Source: Paraglaciecola sp. T6c (GTDB lineage Bacteria > Pseudomonadota > Gammaproteobacteria > Enterobacterales > Alteromonadaceae). From it: DNA of 64,000 bases. The stretch lies in assembly GCF_000014225.1 (NCBI RefSeq), contig NC_008228.1, forward strand, positions 2,046,001 to 2,110,000, given 5' to 3'. The notes under the pieces were generated by a model. That model did not search any database. It saw only the letters and a program-made list of their open reading frames with translations, and had not been told where the DNA came from. Below, piece after piece: positions 19,801-26,969 of the stretch (its first letter is position 1; each line of letters opens with the position of its first letter). The position numbers and the translations under genes were made by a program.

Positions 19801-20311
19801 TACCGCGAATCGAAAACTCACTGTGGCCCATCACCTGATTGACATGTTGGTAGCCAGCGCGCTCTAACCCTAAACGGAACGCGTCTATGTCTAAGGTTTG
19901 ATTGACCTTTAAAAACAACAAATACTTGCTGAGGTAATCTGTTGGTGCCATGCGCAGCATCAAGGTATTAACCGGCACAATGAAGACACAGTTCTCGGCC
20001 TGAGTGAGGCGGTATAAGGTTTCTAAACGCTGTGAAATGATATCTTGATGAGGGGAAAAGTTGTCGTAGGGCAGGGTTTCCCAATCGGGAAAAAGCTGCA
20101 CTTGCACATTTTTACCTTGTAAGAAAAAGCTGAGTTCTTTTTCTAATTTCATGGCGCTTGGGGTATCTGCCGTTACCAGCAAAATAGGGCCTTTGGTCTT
20201 GCCCGCAGCGTTGGCAATAGACATTGCCAAACTACTGCCGTGTAAATTGCCCCAGTGAATTGCATCTCGTTGGCCTTTGGCCAAAGTCGGATTAAAAATA
20301 CTTGCTGTCAT
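16829..20311 (-). CDS. mfd: Transcription-repair coupling factor Mfd
   Basis: A cytosolic ATP-dependent DNA translocase of 1160 residues that removes stalled RNA polymerase and recruits UvrA. The order is UvrB-like N-terminal domains (about 1-340), an RNA-polymerase-interaction domain containing [15 protein letters not shown] (about 490), a RecG-like helicase core with Walker A [20 protein letters not shown] and [13 protein letters not shown] (about 620-780), TRG/motif VI [8 protein letters not shown], and a C-terminal D7 domain. Length equals that of E. coli Mfd (1148) within a few percent. It lies in an operon with the PilZ-like gene five bases upstream and csiV downstream. Confidence 0.98.
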   Translation of the reverse strand: [1160 protein letters not shown]

Positions 20312-20316
20312 CTAAA

Positions 20317-20913
20317 TTAGTCGTTCTTTTGTTGCTTGGCGCGTTTGCGTAATTGCGCCGTTTGAAGATGTAAACTGGCACGTACCAGAAGATCCTGATC
20401 TTCTTCACGAATGCAGTTATAAATAAGTGACACATGATACTGCGCGCCTGCCTGCTGGCACTCAATGACTTCGCCATAGCAAAAAATGGCGGAGGCCTCT
20501 TCCTTTAGAAACAATTTTAATTCAACGATTTGCTCAGGCTCGTAGGCTTCATCGCACTTAACGATAATGCCGCCACCGCCGAACTTTACTGACTCGTAAG
20601 CTAAGCTTGGGTCGTCTTGTTGCTGCAATACCAAGGACATTAACAAATCAATTTTGCGAGATTGCGCGTTTAAAAAGTTGGCCAGCTCGACAGCATGTTC
20701 CCCCATGTTACGCAGTGGGCGTAAGGCTTGGGCATCAATGGCAGTTGCTTCACTAGCCACTCGAAACGCGTAGGGCATGTGCTCCCCTAAGTCATCGACA
20801 TCGGGCAAGGTAAAGCCAGCCGCAACGGCTTTAAAGTTAACCCGTATGGCATGCTCTATGGTGAAAAATTCATTGAATTGTTGCTGTTTTTCTTCGAGGC
20901 TAATGCCGTGCAT
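20317..20913 (-). CDS. PilZ-domain-like protein (PlzB-like)
   Basis: A 198-residue protein without signal or membrane segment. The C-terminal half (about 100-185) has the strand pattern of PilZ domains (SVKFGGGGIIVKCDEAYEPEQIVELKLFL, AIFCYGEVIECQQAGAQYHVSLIYN), and the very C-terminus is basic. The canonical RxxxR and D/NxSxxG c-di-GMP residues are not clearly present, so binding is doubtful. In vibrios a PilZ protein occupies the same place between mfd and lolC, which supports the assignment by position. It is the first gene of the leftward operon with mfd. Confidence 0.65.
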   Translation of the reverse strand: MHGISLEEKQQQFNEFFTIEHAIRVNFKAVAAGFTLPDVDDLGEHMPYAFRVASEATAIDAQALRPLRNMGEHAVELANFLNAQSRKIDLLMSLVLQQQDDPSLAYESVKFGGGGIIVKCDEAYEPEQIVELKLFLKEEASAIFCYGEVIECQQAGAQYHVSLIYNCIREEDQDLLVRASLHLQTAQLRKRAKQQKND

Positions 20914-21273
20914 GTATTCTCCGAAAATGAGTATCGTTATTCACTGTGGCTCAAGGGCCTGTCTTTATCGGCCGGCTAACGGTTAATTTAGCATTTTAGG
21001 CGGCAAAACATAGTTTGGCCTATTGTAACCTTGTTTGCGCTATGACCAGAGCGTATTATTCAAAAAACGTTTTACTTTACCATGAGTTAAACGATTATGA
21101 CTGTAGTCATTTATGCTGTGCTTTTGTTAAATAAAGTCAGTTAAAACAAAGTTAGGTTAAATAAATTCAGTTTACTCAAACAAACGTTAATAAACACAGT
21201 CAAATGAGCCACCGCGTGATGTAACCTGCACGCCGAATTATCTCTAACCCTTTGCTAAGAGTCCATTGCTAGC
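20914..21273. promoter_or_regulatory. Divergent intergenic region, PilZ gene and LolC/E gene
   Basis: A 360-base AT-rich gap with no gene. It contains a perfect inverted repeat, ATGACT-GT-AGTCAT (21097-21110), and a direct repeat GTTAAATAAANTCAGTT at 21126 and 21156, spaced 30 bases (about three helical turns). These could bind a regulator, but nothing identifies it. Confidence 0.35.
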
Positions 21274-22485
21274 ATGTTTCACTCTGTTTCTGCATTTATC
21301 GGTTTGCGTTATGCAAAATCGTCTAAAGGTAATCAATTTATCGCCTTTATTAACGCCTTCTCTGCCATTGGCATCGCCCTTGGTTTAATGTCTTTGATTA
21401 CGGTGTTGTCTGTAATGAACGGATTCGAGGGGGACTTGAAAGATCGTATCCTCGGTATCGCGCCGCATATAGTGGTAGATACGCAGGGTGAAAACGAGCA
21501 GATCATTTCGAGCTTGTCAAAATTACCGGGCGTAACCGCCACCAGTGACTTTATTGAGTCTGAAGGCGTGGTGCAGTCATCGCGCAGCTTAGAAGGGGTG
21601 ATGATACAAGGCGTTGAGCCACAAACCACTCATGAGCACTCCATTATTGCCAAGAATATGTTGGTCGGGCAGATCGCAGATTTAACTCCGGGCAGTTATG
21701 GCATTATCGTCGGTCGAGCATTATCAACGCGCCTAGGCTTGAGGGTGGGTGAGCAAACACGCATTTTATCTGCACAGGGCAGTGTCTTTGGGCCATTTGG
21801 GCAAATGCCGAGCCAGCGTTTATTCACTGTGGTAGGTGTGTTTGATGTGGGCTCAGAGCTTGATGCCAAAGTGATTTTAATGAACATCAATGACAGCGCT
21901 AAGCTGATGCGTAATAAGGTCAGCCGTATCGCGCAAACGCGGTTATTTTTGCAAGATCCGTTTGAATATAAGACGGTGGTCGACAAGGTAACTGAGGTTG
22001 GCCTTAAAAGCGACGACTGGCGTACGCGCCAAGGCCCGCTGTTTGATGCCGTTAAGATGGAAAAAAACATGATGGCCTTAATGCTGCTGCTCATTATCGC
22101 GGTGGCGGCCTTTAATATTGTGTCGGCGCTGGTGATGGTGGTGACTGAGAAGAAAGGCGATATTGCTATTTTACTGACCCAAGGGTTGTCGCGCGGGCGC
22201 ATTATGCAGGTCTTTTTGGTTAATGGCTTATATAACGGTATTAAAGGAACGCTGTTTGGCGCAGCGGGCGGTTTATTACTTGTCAGCCAACTAAACAATT
22301 TGTTGAGCTTATTTAATGTGCCGATTATGGCGGCTACCGGCGGGGCAGGGTTGCCCATAGTCATGCATTGGCATCAGGTGGTGATGCTTATTCTGTTTTC
22401 CTTGCTGCTGTGCTTTGCTGCCAGTATTTATCCTGCTTATCGGGCGGTGAAGGTTGACCCAGCCAGTGCGCTTAAATATGAATAG
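21274..22485 (+). CDS. LolC/LolE-type lipoprotein-releasing permease
   Basis: A 403-residue inner-membrane permease of the MacB/LolC/LolE (FtsX) family. It has one N-terminal membrane helix (about 25-48, FSAIGIALGLMSLITVLSVMN), a large periplasmic domain (about 50-260), and three C-terminal helices from MALMLLLIIAVAAFNIVSALVMV on. The ending PAYRAVKVDPASALKYE is typical of the family, and the DIAILLTQGLSRGRI segment is the coupling helix. Normally lolD (ATPase) and a second permease follow; here the next gene is an unrelated phosphoribosyltransferase, so partners must be encoded elsewhere. LolC and LolE cannot be told apart with certainty. Confidence 0.85.
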   Translation: MFHSVSAFIGLRYAKSSKGNQFIAFINAFSAIGIALGLMSLITVLSVMNGFEGDLKDRILGIAPHIVVDTQGENEQIISSLSKLPGVTATSDFIESEGVVQSSRSLEGVMIQGVEPQTTHEHSIIAKNMLVGQIADLTPGSYGIIVGRALSTRLGLRVGEQTRILSAQGSVFGPFGQMPSQRLFTVVGVFDVGSELDAKVILMNINDSAKLMRNKVSRIAQTRLFLQDPFEYKTVVDKVTEVGLKSDDWRTRQGPLFDAVKMEKNMMALMLLLIIAVAAFNIVSALVMVVTEKKGDIAILLTQGLSRGRIMQVFLVNGLYNGIKGTLFGAAGGLLLVSQLNNLLSLFNVPIMAATGGAGLPIVMHWHQVVMLILFSLLLCFAASIYPAYRAVKVDPASALKYE

Positions 22486-22640
22486 TTTTATTGCCGAGTC
22501 AGGTCACTCGTCACAAATTTGCCATAATCGCCATCTCTTATCATAAGATTTCAGTGTATAATGAGCGATGATTTAAAATTAGCACGCTGATTTGTTAGCT
22601 TAAGCAGTCAGTGGCACTCCACGCTTTAAAGGGTTTTTCG

Positions 22641-23198
22641 ATGGAAAAAACATTTATTACCGCTCAGCAATTACTAGAAGATTCATTTCGCTTAGCATCA
22701 AAAGTGTACGAAGATGGTTTTCGTCCGCATTTTATTATTGGCATCTGGCGCGGCGGTGCGCCAATTGGTATCGCGGTTCAAGAGTACTTCGATTTTAAAA
22801 AAGTAGAGACAGACCACATTGCCGTGCGTACATCGTCTTATTACGGTATCGATCAACAATCAAAAACCATCAAAGTGCACGGTTTGCATTATTTGATTGA
22901 AAACGCCAATGCCGAAGATGACTTGCTTATTGTTGATGATGTGTTTGATTCAGGCCGCAGTGTTGATGCGCTGATTAAGCAAATTAAGAAGTTGTCTCGC
23001 GCGAATATGCCGAAAAACATTCGTATTGCTTGCCCTTACTATAAGCCGCAAAACAATAAAACTGACATAGTGCCAGACTACTTTGTACACGAAAGTGCCG
23101 AGTGGTTGGTATTCCCCCATGAGATTTCAGGCTTAACCCCAGACGAAATCATCAATGGCAAAACAGATTTAGCCAACGTACGCGACATATTGGTGTAA
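22641..23198 (+). CDS. Hypoxanthine-type phosphoribosyltransferase
   Basis: A 185-residue type I phosphoribosyltransferase with the PRPP-binding motif LLIVDDVFDSGRSVDALI (about 105-122) and an upstream IIGIWRGGAPIG loop. It resembles the xanthine/hypoxanthine-guanine enzymes used in purine salvage (Hpt-like). I set the start at the ATG 22641, seven bases after AAAGGG; a GTG at 22611 is in frame but lacks a ribosome site. It is followed by a strong terminator. The exact base specificity cannot be decided from sequence. Confidence 0.8.
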   Translation: MEKTFITAQQLLEDSFRLASKVYEDGFRPHFIIGIWRGGAPIGIAVQEYFDFKKVETDHIAVRTSSYYGIDQQSKTIKVHGLHYLIENANAEDDLLIVDDVFDSGRSVDALIKQIKKLSRANMPKNIRIACPYYKPQNNKTDIVPDYFVHESAEWLVFPHEISGLTPDEIINGKTDLANVRDILV

Positions 23199-23230
23199 TA
23201 ACGCCGCGTTTGTCTGTGTAAAGCGGATTG

Positions 23231-23259
23231 AAAAAGGAGCCTAGTTGCTCCTTTTTTTT
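23231..23259 (+). terminator. Rho-independent terminator
   Basis: The stem AAAAAGGAGC / GCTCCTTTTT with a six-base loop runs into a T tract, 33 bases past the phosphoribosyltransferase stop. Confidence 0.9.
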
Positions 23260-23293
23260 GTGGTTTTTAATCTGCTGCGAGTGAGCTCTCGAT

Positions 23294-23438
23294 CAATCAA
23301 TCTTGAGCTAGGGCCTCCCAATCAAGTGAGCTTGAACCAGGTCTTCTGAGTCAAGCAAGCCTTCGCTAGGCATTCTAAATCAAGCAAGCTTTAGCTAGCT
23401 CTTCTTAGTCAAGCAAGCTTTCGCTAGGCAATTAAAAG
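23294..23438. repeat. Five degenerate 29-bp tandem repeats
   Basis: Units start at 23294, 23323, 23352, 23381 and 23410, each exactly 29 bases. The conserved core is CAAGCAAGC-TTxGCTAGG. The outer units are more diverged. The last unit contains the stop codon and final codons of the leftward YHS gene, so the array may have grown from that gene end. There are no spacers, so it is a minisatellite, not a CRISPR array. Confidence 0.85.
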
Positions 23439-23965
23439 GTAAACAACTCAACGCTATTGTCTTTTTTCCAGCGTTTTTTGGCCGCGATTTGCTCGAAACG
23501 TTTTTCTGATTTGTACTGCCAATGCTTGGTAGCAGCAATGAGGTTTTTGCTACTGTCTTTAATCCATTCACTTTTCGCCTCTTGTGAAACGAACATATAC
23601 AACTTACCTGCCTCAATGGTGTAAATTGAAGGGTCTGCGATGACGTCTTTTTCCATTACCAGAGAGTGGGCGCAAAGCGCGCCAAATTGCGGTAAATACT
23701 GTGCAGGGTTATTAGCGAATTTCTGCTGATTCTTTTCATTGGCGAATAAATAGCGCTGACCCATATACACGGCTTGAAAAGCATCGTTTCCCAGTTTAGC
23801 TCCGCTTAGGTTGAAATAGGTTGTTGGGTCAAAGCCTTGCAGTGCTAATGTGCCCTGTTTTTCAACAGCTGCCCTGTCGAGCGATTCGGCGAACGCAATA
23901 TTCATTGTTAAAAGGTAAAACCCAAAAAGTAACCCTGTGATTTTCATTATTTTCTTGCCTAGCAT
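23432..23965 (-). CDS. Secreted YHS-domain protein
   Basis: A 177-residue exported protein with a signal peptide ending near NIAFAES and a YHS-like domain: LALQGFDPTTYFNLSGAKLGNDAFQAVYMGQRYLFANEKNQQKFANNPAQYLPQFGALCAHS. This pattern (GxDPxxYF, then a strand and FxxxP...P.YGG/GALCA) is common in periplasmic proteins near metal or quinone metabolism, but no precise function is known. The start is either Met1 (23965) or the in-frame Met7 (23947); both keep the signal. It is monocistronic, and its 3' end is embedded in the 29-bp repeat array. Confidence 0.75.
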   Translation of the reverse strand: MLGKKIMKITGLLFGFYLLTMNIAFAESLDRAAVEKQGTLALQGFDPTTYFNLSGAKLGNDAFQAVYMGQRYLFANEKNQQKFANNPAQYLPQFGALCAHSLVMEKDVIADPSIYTIEAGKLYMFVSQEAKSEWIKDSSKNLIAATKHWQYKSEKRFEQIAAKKRWKKDNSVELFTF

Positions 23966-24227
23966 GTGTGTATTCCTTTTTGAACTGCGCTTTATCTAAC
24001 GCTTTATATAGCGTTCTATTCAGCTTTTTCTTGGAGCGTTTTTGTTACGAACCAGATATTTGTATAAGTAAAGACAAGGTCAGCGCCAATAATATTGCAC
24101 GCCAATGGCAAATACTTCCGCTAGTGGCTTCTAAGGTTTAGCAACATGCCGTCAAACAGGTGGTAGCCTAAATGAAAATAGCGCTATATTAGGCCTTACC
24201 TCTGTTTGCTTTTACGCTAGGTTTACG

Positions 24228-24836
24228 ATGAAAATAACGGCCTCACAAAATGCCTCTAAAATAACCGCAAAGACAGCGCCAGAACAGAAGCAAACACAGG
24301 AGCAAGAAAAAGGACGAGGGCAAGAGTACATGCACAGTCAAGACAAGGCATACAGCCAAATCTATACCCAAGCGCGTCAGTGGCTATTAGACTTCCCGGA
24401 TACAGTCGAAGACTTTCCGTTTGGGCCTGAGGTAGCGGTTTTCAAAGTCAAAGGTAAAATGTTCGCTACGCTCTCTTTGGGCAAAGCGACTCCCCGTGCA
24501 AATTCTCACACTGCTAGCATTAACGATGAGCAAGCGCAGACCAGTGATGAGAGCACTAACAGATGCAGTAAAGAGGGTTGTAAAGAATGTAGTAAGGAGG
24601 CCAATAAAGTGTATTGGATGAACCTAAAGTGCGATCCTTACGAGGCAGTTATGCTGCGAGACGTTTTTAGCGCAGTCATCCCCGGGTATCACATGAATAA
24701 ACAGCATTGGAATACCGTTATTTTGGATGGCAGCCTGCCAGCCGGCGAACTTCAACGAATGATAAAACACTCCTTTATGCTGGTGGTGAATAAGCTGCCG
24801 AAGAAAGCGCAGGTATCTATTCTGCTTCACCTATAG
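24228..24836 (+). CDS. MmcQ/YjbR family (DUF419) protein with inserted linker
   Basis: A 202-residue cytosolic protein. The family core is visible as two halves: ARQWLLDFPDTVEDFPFGPEVAVFKVKGKMFATLS (about 49-84) and YWMNLKCDPYEAVMLRDVF ... GYHMNKQHWNTVILDGSLPAGELQRMIKHSFMLVV (about 127-190). Between them lies about 40 residues of low-complexity Asn/Ser/Glu/Cys sequence that is not usual, and a Gln/Lys-rich N-terminal tail of about 34 residues. The real start may be the internal ATG at 24330 (MHSQDKAYSQ). The family is small and of uncertain function, often called DNA-binding. Confidence 0.8.
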   Translation: MKITASQNASKITAKTAPEQKQTQEQEKGRGQEYMHSQDKAYSQIYTQARQWLLDFPDTVEDFPFGPEVAVFKVKGKMFATLSLGKATPRANSHTASINDEQAQTSDESTNRCSKEGCKECSKEANKVYWMNLKCDPYEAVMLRDVFSAVIPGYHMNKQHWNTVILDGSLPAGELQRMIKHSFMLVVNKLPKKAQVSILLHL

Positions 24837-24839
24837 TTA

Positions 24840-24884
24840 GTGCCCAGCTCGAAAGTGCTCAGCTCGAAAGTGCCTAGCTGAAAA
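24840..24884. repeat. Three 15-bp tandem repeats
   Basis: Consecutive 15-base units (GTGCCCAGCTCGAAA and two variants) begin right after the MmcQ gene. No function is evident. Confidence 0.75.
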
Positions 24885-24965
24885 TTTCGTTAGCGGTGGG
24901 GACTCACTTGATCCAGCTTTGCTCGGTGCACTCCAACGAAACACTGATGTAGGGAAAAGCGCAGT

Positions 24966-25007
24966 CATATTCACGCTGTCGTATTCGCGCTGTCGTATTC
25001 ACGCTGG
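24966..25007. repeat. Three 14-bp tandem repeats upstream of csbD
   Basis: Units of 14 bases with core TATTC-x-CGCTG at 24966, 24980 and 24994. They lie about 90 bases upstream of the CsbD gene and could affect its promoter, but that is unproven. Confidence 0.75.
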
Positions 25008-25099
25008 CATAGTCATTGCTCCTTACCTATTGAAGCACGTCTGCGCGCAACGGGTGTTCAGGCGATTTTCGCAATATTTTCTCAACAAAGGAGATAATG

Positions 25100-25297
25100 A
25101 TGAATCAAGATCAAGCTGAAGGAAATTGGAAACAATTAAAAGGTAAAGCCCAGCAGAAGTGGGGCGATCTTACCGATGACGACGTAGACAAAATGAAAGG
25201 CAGCCGCACCGAACTGGTGGGCAAAATCCAAGAGAAGTACGGCAAGTCTAAGGAAGAAGCAGAGCGCGAGGTAGACGACTTCTTCGATAGTCATTAA
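25100..25297 (+). CDS. CsbD-family stress protein
   Basis: A 65-residue acidic, highly charged protein with the CsbD pattern (MNQDQAEGNWKQLKGKAQQKWGDLTDDD ... GKIQEKYGKSKEEAEREVDDF), closely like E. coli YjbJ. It is probably soluble and stress-induced; its biochemical role is unknown. AAGGAG precedes two adjacent ATG codons; the second (25100) gives eight-base spacing and matches the known start. It is followed by a strong terminator. Confidence 0.93.
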   Translation: MNQDQAEGNWKQLKGKAQQKWGDLTDDDVDKMKGSRTELVGKIQEKYGKSKEEAEREVDDFFDSH

Positions 25298-25331
25298 TCA
25301 TCAGCCATTCGTACCATTAAAATTACCATTG

Positions 25332-25373
25332 AAAGCGTGTGAAGAACTGTTTCTTCACGCGCTTTTTCTTTTT
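25332..25373 (+). terminator. Terminator of csbD
   Basis: AAAGCGTGTGAAGAA pairs with TTCTTCACGCGCTTT (15 bp with one G-T), and a T-rich run follows. Confidence 0.92.
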
Positions 25374-25647
25374 CACTCCCCCTTCTTTTTTACGTTTACT
25401 GGTTTTCAATTCAATCCCCTCTGGCCGCTTTGGTGATGTACACCGACACGGAATCATCGATGTTCAACACGTGAAAATCTTACAATGAGGTAATAAAATT
25501 ATTCATGAAATCAATACAGAGTGGAGCGATTTTTGATAAACGAACCCAGGCTCAACCCCACGTTTTATATGCGTTTTTCTACCTATAGGGCCCGTTGGCA
25601 CGTTTGAAGCATTAGTTAAAGTCCACTCATTGTTAAAAGGAATAGTT
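25374..25647. other. Intergenic stretch before the DUF1328 gene
   Basis: About 270 bases without a gene. The promoter of the small downstream gene must lie here, but I could not choose one with confidence. Confidence 0.4.
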
Positions 25648-25809
25648 ATGTTACGTTGGGCTGTTATATTTTTAGTTATTGCACTGGTTGCTGCAGTGTT
25701 GGGATTCGGCGGAATTGCAGGCTCTGCAGCCGGTATCGCAAAAATTATTTTCTTCGTATTCTTAGTTCTACTGGTTATTTCAGTGGTGATGGGCAGAAGG
25801 AAAGTCTAG
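25648..25809 (+). CDS. DUF1328 (YtjA-like) small membrane protein
   Basis: A 53-residue protein, [53 protein letters not shown]. It has two hydrophobic helices split by a glycine/alanine turn, and the basic GRRK ending is typical of the DUF1328 family. It is very close to E. coli YtjA in length and pattern. AAGGA lies six to eight bases before the ATG, and a terminator follows 19 bases after the stop. The function is unknown; it is an inner-membrane protein. Confidence 0.93.
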   Translation: MLRWAVIFLVIALVAAVLGFGGIAGSAAGIAKIIFFVFLVLLVISVVMGRRKV

Positions 25810-25828
25810 CTACCTTAATTCATGATCA

Positions 25829-25854
25829 GGCTGCCAATGCGCAGCCTTTTTTTT
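25829..25854 (+). terminator. Terminator of the DUF1328 gene
   Basis: GGCTGC pairs with GCAGCC across a six-base loop and is followed by eight Ts. Confidence 0.9.
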
Positions 25855-25927
25855 GAGTATTTATTAATAGCTTACAGCCAGTAAGCAGCTAGCTTCAGGC
25901 TACGCCTCAACTAACCAGTTTTATCAT

Positions 25928-26268
25928 TCTTGTCCCATTCCGCTCAATCTCAACTTCCCGCTTTCTCAGAAAACGCACTTTGTCACTGGGAATATGAAAT
26001 TTTGGCCTGTCGATACCTGTAAATTGATAGTTATAAAAGAGACTATAGCGCGCAGGCTAGCAACTAATTTAATGTCGCTATTGTTTAGTCGCCAATGTTG
26101 GGTGATTGAGAGATAATGCATTGAATATCTAAATCTCGGTAAATACCACATCGCCTGCCAGTCTAGGCAAAAGACTAACAGCAAAGCGTTCGGGACATTA
26201 AAAACAAAATAGGCTCTTCATTTCTGACGAGCCTTTTTATCAAGATGTTTGGTGGAGCTGGCGGGAGT
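25928..26268. repeat. Long direct repeat, outer copy, ending in an ssrA 3' fragment
   Basis: This stretch resembles 29281-29627 almost throughout: both start TCTTGTCCC, share TTTCTCAGAAAACGCACTTT, AATCTCGGTAAATA, CACATCGCCTGCCAGTCTAGG and end with a diverged ssrA terminator plus the last 19 bases of ssrA (TGGTGGAGCTGGCGGGAGT, 26250-26268). The internal similarity is imperfect, with several small gaps. It contains no credible gene. It probably represents native sequence downstream of ssrA displaced by insertion. Confidence 0.85.
26250..26268 (-). other. att-like duplicate of the ssrA 3' end (outer)
   Basis: Identical over 19 bases to positions 32337-32355, the CCA-end of the intact tmRNA gene. 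A terminator-like hairpin (GGCTC/GAGCC, then T5 leftward as A-rich) and a GATGTT lead-in are also conserved on its left. This is the expected product of site-specific integration in ssrA. Confidence 0.85.
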
Positions 26269-26357
26269 GTACGACATTCGGTCTTGAAAACCTTTAAGCA
26301 CTCGTATTTAAGTGGTGTTGGTTGTCAGCGGGGTCCGAACATCTATCTTTATATGCT

Positions 26358-26969
26358 TTATTCGTCAGACTCTGGGCTTTCTTCTTTTACCTTTTCTTCG
26401 GCATACCATCGAGTGCTCATCATTATGCTATGATACACATTAAAAATGGCTGACTTACAGAGCATTAACACTAGAATAAAGCCTGCTTGATATACAGATA
26501 ATAGGAAGATGTAAATTAACTTAGTGAAATAAAATGTGATTGAGTCAAATTCTGGGAATGTTGGTAAAAGGATTTTTCCCAAATATGCAATAGCCACTAA
26601 CATAAGAAGATCCAATATTATCTTAATGAAGTTACAATGACCCAACTTCAGGTATGACATATCGTAATTAGGATGCTTATGGAGAGCCATTATTCTCATT
26701 AGCTCTTTATCGGTCATACTTGCAAATAAAACGTAAGCGGCAAAAATAAAACCAATTAAAGATACTGACGCTGTCAATACAGTATCTGACGCCGAGACTA
26801 TTAGAGTTTCCACATCTTTTAAGGAGTCGATACGCAAAGAATAAAATGCGAAGAGAATAGCTAGGCTGCACAAAAACACCCAAAACGTATCTCTCGCCGT
26901 TTTGATCTCTCGGGTTAGTTTAAAGAGTTTCCAAAAAGTATTCTCTTTTGTTATTTCTTCGAATTCCAT
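26358..26969 (-). CDS. Unrecognised four-helix membrane protein
   Basis: A 203-residue protein that I do not recognise. There are four hydrophobic segments at about 28-45, 63-84, 112-132 and 146-171, no signal peptide, a charged N-terminus (MEFEEITKEN) and an acidic C-terminal tail (EEKVKEESPESDE). Its start overlaps the end of the upstream gene by 19 bases, so the two are very probably co-translated. Base composition is AT-rich compared with neighbours. Its place in a small island beside a defence system makes a membrane effector of a defence or conflict module a reasonable idea, but no motif proves this. Confidence 0.75.
   Translation of the reverse strand: MEFEEITKENTFWKLFKLTREIKTARDTFWVFLCSLAILFAFYSLRIDSLKDVETLIVSASDTVLTASVSLIGFIFAAYVLFASMTDKELMRIMALHKHPNYDMSYLKLGHCNFIKIILDLLMLVAIAYLGKILLPTFPEFDSITFYFTKLIYIFLLSVYQAGFILVLMLCKSAIFNVYHSIMMSTRWYAEEKVKEESPESDE

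Noticed and set aside
21696-22364. A 222-codon minus-strand open frame
   Set aside because: Antisense to the LolC/E gene; Pro/Thr/Ser-rich composition typical of a shadow frame.
23294-23438. Possible CRISPR array (29-bp repeats)
   Set aside because: Units are directly adjacent without spacers, and no cas genes are present.
25656-25856. A 66-codon plus-strand frame
   Set aside because: It overlaps the true DUF1328 gene in another frame, which has its own ribosome site and terminator.
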